The notes beneath the pieces were generated by a model. That model saw only the letters and a program-made list of their open reading frames with translations. It made no database searches and was not told where the DNA came from. Made by a program: the position numbers and the translations under genes. This document shows positions 1-9,336 of a stretch of DNA of 64,000 nt, one piece after another. The stretch's first letter is position 1, and each line of letters begins with the position of its first letter. The stretch comes from Ralstonia thomasii (GTDB lineage: Bacteria; Pseudomonadota; Gammaproteobacteria; Burkholderiales; Burkholderiaceae): NCBI RefSeq assembly GCF_958405895.1, contig NZ_CATZAR010000002.1. One strand, 5' to 3'.

Positions 1-14
1 CGGCCAAAACAAAA

Positions 15-36
15 CGGGCCTCCCGAAGGAGGCCCG
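15..36 (-). terminator. Rho-independent terminator of phaP
   Basis: A perfect 9-bp stem (CGGGCCTCC with GGAGGCCCG) has a four-base loop. On the minus strand it is followed by a T-rich run, complementary to the A-rich bases 7-14. It lies just past the phaP stop codon. Confidence 0.85.
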
Positions 37-74
37 CTTCAACAATCAGAGGACTAAAGAAAGCAGCTTAGCGC

Positions 75-656
75 TTACGCAGCGGTCGTTGCCGACTTCT
101 TGCCGGTGGCAGCGCGCGCTTGGGCCGATGCTTGAGCGGTTGCCTTGCTGGCAGCGTTGGCAGCAGCGTGGAAGTTGCTTTCAGCCAGTTCCACAGCTTG
201 CTTGGTGGCCTTCTGCACCGAGTCGTAAGCGTTGTTGGCGGCCGACAGAGCCGACTTCACCAGGGCAACTGCCGATTCCGAACCGGCCGGAGCGTTCTTC
301 GACACGTTGTCGACCAGCGCTTGCAGCTTGCGGCTGTTTTCAGCGATTTGCGCTTCAGCAGCCTTGCTGAATTCAGTTTGCGTGTCCGAAGCGATTTCGT
401 ACAGGTGACGGCTGTAAGCCAGAACCTTTTCAGCCAGCGGCTGCACTGCGGCGGTTTGCACCGACAGCAGCTCTTGGGCGTCCTTGGCGGTCAGTGCCTT
501 CTTGGCGTGTTCGACGTTCTCGGCCAGGGTAGCCTTGACGACCTGCAGGTTCAGTTCGACCAGCTTTTCGACGCCTTCAAATGCCTTGTTGGTCAGGCCG
601 AAGAACGTTTCCAGGTTGGCCTTATGCGCCGCAGCGATCTGTTCCTGAGTCAGCAT
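75..656 (-). CDS. phaP: Phasin family protein (PHB granule-associated protein)
   Basis: The 193-residue protein is a phasin. Such proteins coat intracellular polyhydroxybutyrate granules and control their number and surface. It starts MLTQEQIAAAHKANLETFFG and is almost entirely helical, with a Phasin_2-like region over roughly residues 8-115. The C-terminal tail (about 150-193) is rich in Ala, Lys and Thr. Length and composition match PhaP1 of Cupriavidus and Ralstonia. A GGAGAGA ribosome site stands 5 bases before the ATG. The gene is monocistronic, with its own terminator and a long upstream region carrying words shared with the phaR leader (30.2 kb). In related bacteria PhaR represses phaP; the same is inferred here. 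Confidence 0.93.
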   Translation of the reverse strand: MLTQEQIAAAHKANLETFFGLTNKAFEGVEKLVELNLQVVKATLAENVEHAKKALTAKDAQELLSVQTAAVQPLAEKVLAYSRHLYEIASDTQTEFSKAAEAQIAENSRKLQALVDNVSKNAPAGSESAVALVKSALSAANNAYDSVQKATKQAVELAESNFHAAANAASKATAQASAQARAATGKKSATTAA

Positions 657-756
657 GTTGTCTCTCCAAATACAAAGGTGGGTGGGGAATCAAAATGAAA
701 ATTTAGATCGCCCAGATGTACAAAGCATGACGGTCTGCGTCGGGCCTTCCAGGCGA

Positions 757-847
757 CATCGCGATGAATTAGGGATGGTGCATCGCAACAATTTCATTGT
801 TGTTGAATGTCAAACCAGTGTCAAGCGTCCTTTGTGCATCGCACAAA
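757..847. promoter_or_regulatory. Cluster of putative PhaR operator sites upstream of phaP
   Basis: Three related sites lie in the 400-base gap between phaP and the next gene. They are the palindrome CATCGCGATG (757-766), GTGCATCGCAAC (778-789), and the perfect inverted repeat TTTGTGCATCGCACAAA (831-847). The second overlaps the candidate -10; the third lies upstream of the -35. The shared core GCATCGC recurs in the phaR leader. PhaR repression of phaP is established in Ralstonia/Cupriavidus; assigning these words to PhaR is inference. The rest of 657-1056 shows no credible gene. Confidence 0.5.
785..813 (-). promoter_or_regulatory. Candidate phaP promoter
   Basis: On the minus strand a consensus -35 hexamer TTGACA (813-808) is followed after 17 bases by a weak -10, TGTTGC (790-785). 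The weak -10 overlaps a GCATCGC word, as expected for a repressed promoter. The -10 assignment is uncertain. Confidence 0.4.
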
Positions 848-1056
848 AAACAGAATTCGTTGATTTTCCGTGCACAGGAATTGCGTGACCAACCGTTTGG
901 CATAATTTTTTGTGGCAGGAAAATGCGCGTCCGTGGTGCATGCGAAATGCATTTGACCAACTCTGGCCGCAAATCCGTCTCAAAAAACATACGAGTGCAG
1001 CGTAGGTTACGATGCGCCCGAGTGCTATTTTTGTTGCGTTGCGATTTGTTATTCAC

Positions 1057-2016
1057 ATGCGGGCGTTCTATACCGACCACTTTGTCTTGCCGCTGCCGCC
1101 GGGCCATCGGTTTCCAATGCGCAAGTACAGCGACCTGCGCGCACGGGTTCTGGCCGACGTGCCGGGGCTATCCATGCATGAGGCGCCGCGGGCCGATGAC
1201 GACGCGTTGCTGCTGGCGCACACGTCTGAATATGTTGAGGCGGTAAGCGCCGGGCGGCTTGACCCCGCGCGTCAGCGGGAGATCGGGTTTCCCTGGTCGC
1301 CGGAAATGGTCGAGCGCAGCCGCCGTTCGGCGGGGGCCACGATGGCCGCGTGCGAGGCTGCGCTGGCGGATGGCATTGCCGTCAATTTGGCGGGCGGCAC
1401 GCACCATGCCTATGCGGACAAGGGCGGCGGTTTCTGTGTATTCAACGACGCTGCCATCGCCTCGCGCTGGATTCAGCGCCGGCCGGGCAGGACGCCGGCG
1501 AATTTTCCGGTCGCCATCGTCGATCTCGACGTACATCAGGGCAACGGCACGGCGTCGATCCTGCGCGATGACGCGGCTGTTTTCACCTTGTCCTTGCATG
1601 GAGAGAAGAACTACCCGTTCCGCAAAGAAGCCTCGGATCTGGACATCGGCCTGCACGATGGCTGCGGCGACGAGGACTATCTGCAGGCGCTGACTGGCGC
1701 TCTCGATATCCTGGCCGGGCGCTTCAAGCCACAGTTGATCATCTATCTGGCCGGCGCGGACCCGCACGAGGGCGATCGCCTCGGCCGGCTCAAACTGACT
1801 CTCCAGGGTCTGGCCCGGCGCGACCAGGAAGTCTTCGATTTCGCATATCAACGGCGCATACCGATTGCCGTTACCATGGCGGGCGGCTACGGCAACAATA
1901 TCGACGATACCGTGGCCGTCCACGCGCAGACCATCGCGCTGGCTGCGCGGCACGCACAGCGCTGGGCGGCCCGCGACGAGGCCGCCGCCTCGCACTCTCT
2001 TCCGCTTTCCGCATGA
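1057..2016 (+). CDS. Histone deacetylase family protein (AcuC/HDAC-like amidohydrolase)
   Basis: This 319-residue protein has the arginase/deacetylase fold used by bacterial deacetylases on acetyl-lysine or acetylated small amines. Expected active-site features are present: the tandem histidines His116-His117 in GGTHHA, the zinc ligands in DLDVHQGNGT (Asp158, His160), Asp235 in AGADPHEGD, and the GGYG motif with the catalytic tyrosine near 277. An upstream in-frame ATG at 1012 exists, but the family starts at MRAFYTDHF, so 1057 was chosen. The stop overlaps the start of the next gene by four bases (ATGA), so the two are probably cotranslated. The natural substrate cannot be told from sequence. 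Confidence 0.88.
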   Translation: MRAFYTDHFVLPLPPGHRFPMRKYSDLRARVLADVPGLSMHEAPRADDDALLLAHTSEYVEAVSAGRLDPARQREIGFPWSPEMVERSRRSAGATMAACEAALADGIAVNLAGGTHHAYADKGGGFCVFNDAAIASRWIQRRPGRTPANFPVAIVDLDVHQGNGTASILRDDAAVFTLSLHGEKNYPFRKEASDLDIGLHDGCGDEDYLQALTGALDILAGRFKPQLIIYLAGADPHEGDRLGRLKLTLQGLARRDQEVFDFAYQRRIPIAVTMAGGYGNNIDDTVAVHAQTIALAARHAQRWAARDEAAASHSLPLSA

Positions 2017-2930
2017 CCCAAGCGTCTTCCGTCGCGCCAAACTTGGCGCGCGACTCCCTGTTTGTCGTCGCCATGCCGTGGCTGTTCGTGTTGATCTGGA
2101 GCACGGGCTTTATCGTGGCCAAGTACGGGATGCCGTATGCGGAGCCGATGACCTTTCTGTTTTTCCGCTTTGTGGGCGTGCTGGTATGCCTGCTACCGCT
2201 GGTGTGGATGGCGCGAGTGCCGCTGCCGCGCCGCTCCGGCACGGGCGAAACCGACTGGGCGACAGTCGGCCACATCGCGGTGGCCGGTTTGCTGATGCAG
2301 TGGGGGTACCTTGCGGGCGTGTGGGCAGCGGTTAAGCTGGGCATGCCGGCAGGGATGACTGCGCTGATCGTCGGCATGCAGCCGATTTTGACTGCGCTGT
2401 ATGTCTCGATGCGTGGGGAGCGTGTGTCGGGCCGCCAATGGTTGGGATTGCTATGCGGCATCGCGGGCGTGGGCCTGGTGGTGGCCAACAAGTTGCATCT
2501 GGCGGGCGTGGGCGCGACGACGCTTGCGCTGTGCGTGAGCGCGCTGCTGTCGATCACCGTGGGTACGCTCTATCAAAAGCGCCATTGCCCGGTGTTCGAC
2601 CTGCGGATGGGCGCGTGCATCCAGTTCGGGGCATCGGCGCTGCTGTGCCTGCCGTTCATGTTTCTGTTTGAGACGCGCGAGGTGCATTGGACGCTGCCGA
2701 TGATCGGCTCGCTGGTGTGGTCGGTGCTGGCGCTGTCGATCGGCGCGATCTCGCTGCTCTTTGTGCTGATCCGCAGGGGCGCGGCCACCAAGGTGACGTC
2801 GCTCCTGTATCTGACGCCGCCTACGACCGCCGTGATGGCGTGGGCGCTGTTCGGCGAACGTTTTCCGCCGCTTGCGGCGCTGGGCATGGTGATTGCCGCC
2901 TGCGGTGTGGCGCTCGTCATCCGCAAGTGA
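2013..2930 (+). CDS. DMT superfamily transporter (EamA family)
   Basis: The 305-residue integral membrane protein has about ten hydrophobic helices arranged as two EamA repeats. The first covers roughly residues 15-145 and begins PWLFVLIWSTGF; the second covers about 160-300 and contains LLYLTPPTTAVMAW. Both signatures are typical of RhaT/YdcZ-type drug/metabolite exporters. It overlaps the deacetylase-like gene by four bases, so the pair forms a small operon. The substrate is unknown; amino acids, purines or metabolites are typical for the family. Confidence 0.88.
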   Translation: MTQASSVAPNLARDSLFVVAMPWLFVLIWSTGFIVAKYGMPYAEPMTFLFFRFVGVLVCLLPLVWMARVPLPRRSGTGETDWATVGHIAVAGLLMQWGYLAGVWAAVKLGMPAGMTALIVGMQPILTALYVSMRGERVSGRQWLGLLCGIAGVGLVVANKLHLAGVGATTLALCVSALLSITVGTLYQKRHCPVFDLRMGACIQFGASALLCLPFMFLFETREVHWTLPMIGSLVWSVLALSIGAISLLFVLIRRGAATKVTSLLYLTPPTTAVMAWALFGERFPPLAALGMVIAACGVALVIRK

Positions 2931-2988
2931 CCGCGTTTGAGTGCCTGGCGTATCCTGATCACTTTCCACTGCCACCGGCCAGCCGCCT

Positions 2989-3432
<444 letters not shown>

Positions 3433-3447
3433 ATTTTGCGCATCGCC

Positions 3448-4155
3448 ATGACCGACCGACGCCCCACCTCCACAGAAGTCGAACGCGTCGATCAGGCAAT
3501 CACTTCGCGCCGCTCCGTTCGCGCATTCTTGCCGACGCCCGTCGCCCGGGAAGACATCGAGGCGATCCTCGATGTAGCGCGCCGTGCGCCGTCAGGCAGC
3601 AATACGCAGCCGTGGAAGGTCTATGTGCTGACGGGCGAGTCGAAGGCGCGCTTGTCCGAATCCGTGTTGGTGGCGTACGACCACCCGGAGGTGGACACGC
3701 TGCATCGCGAGGAGTATCCGTACTACCCGCGCACGTGGGTCGATCCGTACCAGAGTCGGCGCCGCAAGGTCGGCTGGGATCTTTATGGCCTGCTCGGCAT
3801 TGGACGCTCCGACAAGGAACGCATGCACGCACAGCACGCGCGCAACTTCCGATTCTTCGATGCGCCGGTCGGCATCATCTTCACAATCGACCGCGTGATG
3901 GAGCAGGGCAGTTGGCTCGATTACGGCATGTTCCTGGAAGCCGTGATGGTGGCCGCGCGTGCTCGGGGCATCGATACATGCCCACAGGCCGCGTTCACGC
4001 AGTTCCATCGGGTCATCGCAGAGCATCTCGGGCTGACGGATGACGAGATGGTCGTCTGCGGCATGTCGATGGGTTACGCGAATCCTGCCGCCATCGAAAA
4101 TACGCTTGTCACCGAGCGGGCGCCTGTCTCCGACTTCACCCGGTTCCTGGACTGA
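3448..4155 (+). CDS. Nitroreductase family protein
   Basis: The 235-residue protein is an FMN-dependent NAD(P)H oxidoreductase of the nitroreductase fold. The N-terminal ITSRRSVRAFLPTPV and RAPSGSNTQPWKVYVL segments hold the Arg, Ser and Asn residues that bind the FMN phosphate and ring. The C-terminal CGMSMGYAN segment closes the flavin site. A TTG at 3436 could add four residues, but the ATG at 3448 matches the family start. It probably belongs to the run of plus-strand genes from 1057. Its physiological substrate is unknown. Confidence 0.88.
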   Translation: MTDRRPTSTEVERVDQAITSRRSVRAFLPTPVAREDIEAILDVARRAPSGSNTQPWKVYVLTGESKARLSESVLVAYDHPEVDTLHREEYPYYPRTWVDPYQSRRRKVGWDLYGLLGIGRSDKERMHAQHARNFRFFDAPVGIIFTIDRVMEQGSWLDYGMFLEAVMVAARARGIDTCPQAAFTQFHRVIAEHLGLTDDEMVVCGMSMGYANPAAIENTLVTERAPVSDFTRFLD

Positions 4156-4591
4156 CGTCGTTATCACGGCGCTGCCTGCACGCTACAGCGCACATCTTCG
4201 TGCAAAGCGAGAATTGGCGGTGAAAAGTCGCCGAATTATGTCAACAGATACGACCGATCCGTCGTTAGACTTCCATCTGCGACTCGACGTACGCGGCGCG
4301 TGTGTTGTGAGGGAATGTTGGGGACGGTTGTAAACCGTGATTGTCGTCACTTGCGATCGAATCACGGGGTATTTTCCGGTCCCACTTCCGATCTACACGG
4401 GGAGAAATGTGCGTCTTGTGCAACTTTCTTCGTGATTAGGCTCCTGCTCCGGCAGACGATTGCGTCGAAATGATGACCGAATGATAAGGCTCCACAGGTC
4501 AAACTTTAAGGCCGTGAGCTAAGTCCTTCATCTTGCTAAGAATTTTGTTTTTGCCTACACTTGCGCCATCTCACGCGCGGGTGATCGAACC
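4156..4591. other. Intergenic region before pbpG
   Basis: No coding frame here has convincing composition or a ribosome site. The segment is less GC-rich than the flanking genes and ends with the candidate pbpG promoter. It may hold a long upstream control region. No strong terminator for the nitroreductase gene was seen. Confidence 0.4.
4533..4561 (+). promoter_or_regulatory. Candidate sigma-70 promoter of pbpG
   Basis: TTGCTA (4533-4538) and TACACT (4556-4561) are separated by 17 bases. This would place the transcript start near 4568, about 24 bases before the ATG. Spacing is ideal and each hexamer matches consensus moderately. Confidence 0.45.
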
Positions 4592-5782
4592 ATGTCACGG
4601 TCTGTTTCCTCATTTTTTCGACGTCTCGGCTTCGTTTCGCTGATGACCGTCGCGCTCGCTGCCGTCTCTGTCACTACCGTGGCCAACGCTGCCACGACCG
4701 ACAAAAAACCCGCCGCTAGCAAGAAAGCCAAATCCAAAGGCAAGACCGTCGCCAATCGCAAGGCCAGCGCCAAAGTCGCGGCTACGAGCGGCGATGAAGT
4801 CGCCTCCACCAAAGTCCGCAAGGTCGTCACCGTCAAAGGCAAGCGTCGCGTGATCATGGTCGAGCGCGGTGCACGTCCGGTGCGTGCGGCGTTCGTGCCG
4901 GCGTCCCCGACACTTGGTGAAGCGATGGGACTGCGTTCGACGCCCGATGCGTTGGCGCTGCGTTCCTCCGTTGCGCTGGTGATGGACCAGAACAACGGCG
5001 AAGTGCTGTTCCAGAAGAATTCGTCGGCCGTGCTGCCGATTGCCTCGATCACCAAGCTGATGACCGCACTGGTCGTGACCGATGCACATCAGCCGATGGA
5101 CGAGCTGCTTGAAATTACCGATGAGGATCGCGACTACGAGCGCAACACGGGCTCGCGCCTGCGCTTCGGCACGATGCTCACGCGCGAAGACCTGCTGCTG
5201 CTGGCGCTGATGTCGTCGGAAAACCGTGCAGCCTCCGCGCTGGGCCGCAACTATCCGGGCGGTCGTCCGGCATTTGTTGCCGCCATGAACCGCAAGGCGC
5301 ATGAACTCGGCATGAACGATACGCACTATGTAGATTCGAACGGCCTGTCTAGCAGCAACGTGTCGAGCGCGCAGGATCTCGCCAAGATCGTGATAGCTGC
5401 CTACAAGGTGCCGCTCATTCGTCAATTCACAACCACCCCCGAACATACGGTCAGCGCCAACGGCCGCACGCTGCACTACGTCAACACCAACCGTCTGGTG
5501 CGCGGCGGCGAATGGGATATCGGCCTGCAGAAGACCGGCTTCATCAACGAAGCCGGCCGCTGCCTCGTCATGCAGGCCAACGTGCATGGCCGCAATGTCG
5601 TGATGGTGTTCCTGGATTCGGCCGGCAACCTCACGCGCTTTGCGGACGCCACGCGTGTGCGCAATTGGCTGGAGCGCAATCCGCACATCGAGCCGGCCAC
5701 GCAAGCGGCTGCGCCGCTGCGGAATGTACCGGTGTCGACGCAGCCCGCCACCGTGCTGGCGTCGGAGCAGCACGGCGCCTGA
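4592..5782 (+). CDS. pbpG: D-alanyl-D-alanine endopeptidase (penicillin-binding protein 7 family)
   Basis: This 396-residue periplasmic serine peptidase cleaves D-Ala-meso-DAP cross-links in peptidoglycan. A signal peptide (about residues 1-34, ending VANA) precedes a Lys/Ala-rich linker (35-95). The S11 peptidase domain follows, with all three motifs: Ser152-x-x-Lys155 (SITK), Ser209-Glu-Asn211 (SxN) and Lys314-Thr-Gly. The basic linker is longer than in E. coli PBP7 and could bind the cell wall. A strong hairpin terminator follows directly, so transcription is probably monocistronic. Confidence 0.92.
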   Translation: MSRSVSSFFRRLGFVSLMTVALAAVSVTTVANAATTDKKPAASKKAKSKGKTVANRKASAKVAATSGDEVASTKVRKVVTVKGKRRVIMVERGARPVRAAFVPASPTLGEAMGLRSTPDALALRSSVALVMDQNNGEVLFQKNSSAVLPIASITKLMTALVVTDAHQPMDELLEITDEDRDYERNTGSRLRFGTMLTREDLLLLALMSSENRAASALGRNYPGGRPAFVAAMNRKAHELGMNDTHYVDSNGLSSSNVSSAQDLAKIVIAAYKVPLIRQFTTTPEHTVSANGRTLHYVNTNRLVRGGEWDIGLQKTGFINEAGRCLVMQANVHGRNVVMVFLDSAGNLTRFADATRVRNWLERNPHIEPATQAAAPLRNVPVSTQPATVLASEQHGA

Positions 5783-5796
5783 GCCACCGCATCACC

Positions 5797-5834
5797 CAAC
5801 AAAAAAGCGCGTTCGATGACGCGCTTTTTTGTTG
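5797..5834. terminator. Bidirectional rho-independent terminator
   Basis: A 16-bp perfect stem (5797-5812 with 5819-5834) has a six-base loop and carries A-run and T-run arms. It lies between the convergent pbpG and IclR genes and can serve both. Confidence 0.93.
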
Positions 5835-5849
5835 AGCAAAACCGGCGGC

Positions 5850-6647
5850 TCACTCCGCGCGCACGGCGTCCTCTTCATACGTGTAGCCCATGCCTTTGGA
5901 GATCTGTAGCGCGGTGTCCTTGAGATTGTCGAGCCAGCTGTCCTGCAACCGGTCTGCCGGTGCAGACAGCGACAGACCTGCTACCAGCCGGCGCGAATCA
6001 TCATAGATGCCGGCAGCGATGCAGCGCACGCCGAGTTCCAGTTCTTCGTTGTCACGCGCGTAGCCGTTGGTGCGCACCCAGTTGAGTTCGCGTTCAAGCT
6101 TGGGCAAATCCGTGATGGAGGTGCGGGTGTGGCCAGACAAGCCCGTGCGTGTCGCATAGGCGCGCACACGGCCGAGTTCGTCAGCAGCCAGGAACAACTT
6201 GCCAACCGAAGTCAGATGCAGCGGTGCGCGGCCACCGATGGCGCGCACCACTTGCATGCCAGAGCGCTCGGAATAGGCGCGCTCGATGTAGACGATCTCG
6301 TCGCCCTGACGCACCGAGAGGTTGACGGTCTGGCCCGTCAGGCGGTGCAGGGCGCGCATCGGCGCGAGCGCCGCTTCTCGTACCGAGAGGCGCGCCTTGA
6401 CCAGGTTGCCGAGTTCGAGCAAACGCATGCCGAGACGGTAGCTGCCCGGGTCGGAGCGATCGACGAAGCGGCAAGCCACCATGTCGTTCAGGATGCGATG
6501 CGCGGTGGACGGGTGCAGGCCGGTGCTGGCCGACAGCGCCTTCAGGCTGACCGGATCGGCGTGATCGGCAAGCGCGTCGAGCAGCATCATCATGCGTTCG
6601 ATGACCTGGATAGACGTCTTGCCGGGGTCCTTGTCTGCTTCTGCCAT
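5850..6647 (-). CDS. IclR family transcriptional regulator
   Basis: The 265-residue protein has an N-terminal winged helix-turn-helix (about residues 15-75, with LKALSASTGLHPSTAHRILN). The C-terminal IclR effector domain (about 90-250) includes SVGKLFLAA and the family-typical ELELGVRCIAAGIYD. It is divergent from the lutA-lutB lactate operon and separated by 240 bases. Regulation of that operon is plausible but unproven; IclR proteins usually sense small carboxylates. Confidence 0.9.
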   Translation of the reverse strand: MAEADKDPGKTSIQVIERMMMLLDALADHADPVSLKALSASTGLHPSTAHRILNDMVACRFVDRSDPGSYRLGMRLLELGNLVKARLSVREAALAPMRALHRLTGQTVNLSVRQGDEIVYIERAYSERSGMQVVRAIGGRAPLHLTSVGKLFLAADELGRVRAYATRTGLSGHTRTSITDLPKLERELNWVRTNGYARDNEELELGVRCIAAGIYDDSRRLVAGLSLSAPADRLQDSWLDNLKDTALQISKGMGYTYEEDAVRAE

Positions 6648-6887
6648 GGGTGCAGTGGGTTGCGGATGCGATGCAAAATTCTATCCCACGATGTGAAAAT
6701 GCGCACCATCCCGACGCATGATTCCGTGTATTTTCGAAGGCTTTCTCGGTCGGCCAGCAACTGTGCTTAGCGCCACCTCGTGAAGCGCTCTCACCATCGA
6801 CATGAAGAAGTTCTGTGCCCGCAGACCCGCGCCAGGCGAGGCAGCAGGCGCATAATGGCGGCTTCCAGCAGAACACACGAGACTCCC

Positions 6888-7613
6888 ATGCGCGTAGGTT
6901 TGTTCGTCACTTGCCTCATTGATCTGATGCGGCCCGAGATCGGGTTTTCAGTGCTCAAGCTGCTGGAAAAGGCCGGTTACGACGTCGTGGTGCCGCCCGC
7001 GCAGACCTGCTGCGGGCAGCCCGCCTACAACTCCGGCGATCGCCCTTTGGCGCGCGACCTGGCCGAGAAAACGCTCAAGGAATTCGAGCAGTTCGACTAC
7101 GTTGTCGTCCCGTCCGGTTCTTGTGGCGGCATGATCCGCAAGGGCTACGCCGATCTCTTTCGCGACGATCCGGAACTCGCGGGCCGCTATGAGCGCTTGG
7201 CGCCGCGTGTGTACGAATTGACGGATTTTCTCGTCAACGTGGCACGCGTCGAATCGCTCGACTCCGAATTTCACGGTCACGTGACGTACCACGATTCGTG
7301 CTCCGGTCTGCGCGAGTTGGGCGTGAAAGCGCAGCCGCGCGAGCTGCTTGGCAAACTGCCGGGCGTGCAGTTGACCGAGATGCCCGCATGCGAAGCGTGC
7401 TGCGGTTTCGGCGGTACGTTCTCGATCAAGTACGGCGATATCTCCACCGCCATTGCAGATGAGAAATGCGCCAACATCAAGGCCAGTGGCGCCGATACCG
7501 TGGTGCTCGGCGATGTCGGCTGCATGCTCAACATCGAAGGCCGGCTACGCCGTATGGGCGACACGCACACGCGCGTGCTGCACATCGCTCAAGTCCTTGC
7601 GGGCGACGCGTAA
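6888..7613 (+). CDS. lutA: (Fe-S)-binding protein LutA/LldE, L-lactate oxidation complex
   Basis: The 241-residue protein is a subunit of the LutABC (LldEFG) L-lactate dehydrogenase complex, which oxidises lactate to pyruvate. Two CCG-type cysteine domains are visible: TCCGQPAYNSGD (about residue 40) and CEACCGFGGTFSIKYGD (about 166), with a linking CSGLRELG. An in-frame ATG exists upstream at 6780, but MRVGLFVTCLIDL is the family N-terminus. It is followed after 35 bases by lutB. Induction by lactate through the divergent IclR gene is a guess. Confidence 0.92.
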   Translation: MRVGLFVTCLIDLMRPEIGFSVLKLLEKAGYDVVVPPAQTCCGQPAYNSGDRPLARDLAEKTLKEFEQFDYVVVPSGSCGGMIRKGYADLFRDDPELAGRYERLAPRVYELTDFLVNVARVESLDSEFHGHVTYHDSCSGLRELGVKAQPRELLGKLPGVQLTEMPACEACCGFGGTFSIKYGDISTAIADEKCANIKASGADTVVLGDVGCMLNIEGRLRRMGDTHTRVLHIAQVLAGDA

Positions 7614-7648
7614 TCGCGACGCCAAGAACACGACGGAGACGCCATCAC

Positions 7649-9058
7649 ATGCAAGTCCGCAGCATGGAATTCAAAGCACGCGCCGGGCAGAAGCTCGCCG
7701 ACAAGCGCCTGCAGCAGAACCTTACCAAGCTCTCGACCAAATTCGTCACCGCACGCGCGGCAGCCATCCAGGACATCGATTTTCCGGCTACGCGTGAAGC
7801 GCTGAAGGAGCGCCGCAACCGCGCGTTGGAAAACCTCGACGTCTGGCTCGCCACCTTCGAGGCGGAAGCGACGCGCCGTGGCGCCAAGGTGCTGTTTGCC
7901 GAAACCACGGCCGATGCCGCTCGCCTGGTCGCAGAGATCGCCCGCCAGCACGAGGTCAAGAAGGTCATCAAGAGCAAGTCGATGGTGACCGAAGAGATGC
8001 GCCTGAACCAGGTGCTCGGCGAGATGGGCGTGCAGAGCATCGAGACCGATCTGGGTGAGTACATCCTGCAGATCAACGATAGCGAGCCGCCGTCGCACAT
8101 TATTGCGCCGGTAGTGCACAAGGATAAGGAGGAGATTGCTGACCTCTTCGCCAAGACGCACAAGAAGCCGCGTCTGACCGACATTCCCGAGATGACGCGT
8201 GAGGCGCGCGAAGTGCTGCGGCCCGAGTTTCTGTCCGCTGACATGGGCGTGACGGGCGGCAACTTCATCATTGCCGAGACGGGTTCCGTGGCGATCGTCA
8301 CCAATGAGGGCAACGAAGGCATGTGCACGATCATGCCGCGCGTGCACGTTGCCGTGACGGGCATCGAGAAGGTGCTGCCGACGCTCGAGGATCTGGCGAC
8401 CGTCATGCGCTTGTTGCCGCGTTCGGCGACCGGACAAGCGATCTCGAACTATTTCTCGCTGCTGACGGGCCCGCGCGCGCCCGGCGAGAAGGATGGCCCA
8501 GAGCATATGTACTTCGTCATCGTCGACGGCGGCCGCAGTGGCCTGATCGGCGGCGAATTCCAGGAGATGCTGCGCTGTATCCGGTGCGGCGCGTGCATGA
8601 ACCACTGCCCGGTCTATCAGAAGATCGGCGGCCATGCGTACGGCTGGGTGTATCCGGGCCCGATGGGCAGCGTGCTGACGCCGAGCTACGTGGGGCTGTC
8701 GAACGCACTGGACCTTCCGCAAGCGGCCACGCTGTGCGGTGAATGCAATCGCGTGTGTCCTGCGTCCATCCCGTTGTCGGATCTGTTGCGTACGCTGCGC
8801 GAGAAGCAAATGGAGCGCGAATTGCGCCCGCAAGCGGAGCGCTTTGGCTTGCGCGTGTGGGGCTTCATGGCACGGCGACCGGCGTTGTACTCGGCCGGTA
8901 CCTGGGTTGCAGCGCGCGTGCTGCGTTGGATGGGCGGTGACAAGAAGCTGATCCACTCGCTGCCCGTCGGAAAAGGCTGGACCGACACACGTGACATGCC
9001 GGCCCCAGCAGGCAAGACGTTCCGCGAGCTGTATCGTGAGAAGAAGGCCCGAGCATGA
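7649..9058 (+). CDS. lutB: LutB/LldF family L-lactate oxidation iron-sulfur protein
   Basis: The 469-residue protein is the large iron-sulfur subunit of the LutABC lactate oxidation complex. An N-terminal LUD domain (about 60-290, with GVTGGNFIIAETGSVAIVTN) precedes a double 4Fe-4S ferredoxin module. The first cluster motif is Cys310-x2-Cys313-x2-Cys316-x3-Cys320 (CIRCGACMNHCP). The second is CGECNRVCP, starting at Cys363. Its stop overlaps the next small gene by four bases. The third subunit, LutC/LldG, is not next to it, unlike most lut operons. Confidence 0.93.
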   Translation: MQVRSMEFKARAGQKLADKRLQQNLTKLSTKFVTARAAAIQDIDFPATREALKERRNRALENLDVWLATFEAEATRRGAKVLFAETTADAARLVAEIARQHEVKKVIKSKSMVTEEMRLNQVLGEMGVQSIETDLGEYILQINDSEPPSHIIAPVVHKDKEEIADLFAKTHKKPRLTDIPEMTREAREVLRPEFLSADMGVTGGNFIIAETGSVAIVTNEGNEGMCTIMPRVHVAVTGIEKVLPTLEDLATVMRLLPRSATGQAISNYFSLLTGPRAPGEKDGPEHMYFVIVDGGRSGLIGGEFQEMLRCIRCGACMNHCPVYQKIGGHAYGWVYPGPMGSVLTPSYVGLSNALDLPQAATLCGECNRVCPASIPLSDLLRTLREKQMERELRPQAERFGLRVWGFMARRPALYSAGTWVAARVLRWMGGDKKLIHSLPVGKGWTDTRDMPAPAGKTFRELYREKKARA

Positions 9059-9336
9059 CCAGCGCTGAATCCCTCCAAACGCTGCGCGACGCGCTCGACC
9101 GTCACGCAAAGTCGCCCGACCTGCCGCACTTGCTCAAGCAGTGGCGCGACGACGCAGTGCTCGCGCCGTTGGCAATCTTGCCGCCGGCGTATGACCAGGT
9201 GCGGCGCTCCTTGCTGCAGCGGCTGGATATGGCGGTGTCGTTTGGCGAAGAAAGCTGTTCGTTCTCGCCGTCGTCGTTGCTGGCCGAAATGCGTTTGTGG
9301 ACGGACAAGGCTGAGGCGAAGCTCGCCAGCATGTAA
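9055..9336 (+). CDS. Hypothetical protein translationally coupled to lutB
   Basis: The 93-residue soluble, mostly helical protein has no recognised motif. It starts inside the lutB stop codon (ATGA overlap), so it is very likely translated with lutB. It occupies the place where lutC usually stands, but it is far shorter than LutC (about 200-230 residues) and shows no LUD signature. A role in lactate oxidation is suggested only by position. Confidence 0.75.
   Translation: MTSAESLQTLRDALDRHAKSPDLPHLLKQWRDDAVLAPLAILPPAYDQVRRSLLQRLDMAVSFGEESCSFSPSSLLAEMRLWTDKAEAKLASM

Noticed and set aside
769..1107. 112-codon minus-strand frame in the phaP upstream region
   Set aside because: It overlaps the start of the deacetylase gene, has no ribosome site or recognisable features, and covers the operator cluster.
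4183..4365. 60-codon minus-strand frame between the nitroreductase and pbpG genes
   Set aside because: No ribosome site, no motif and an unusual composition; probably chance.
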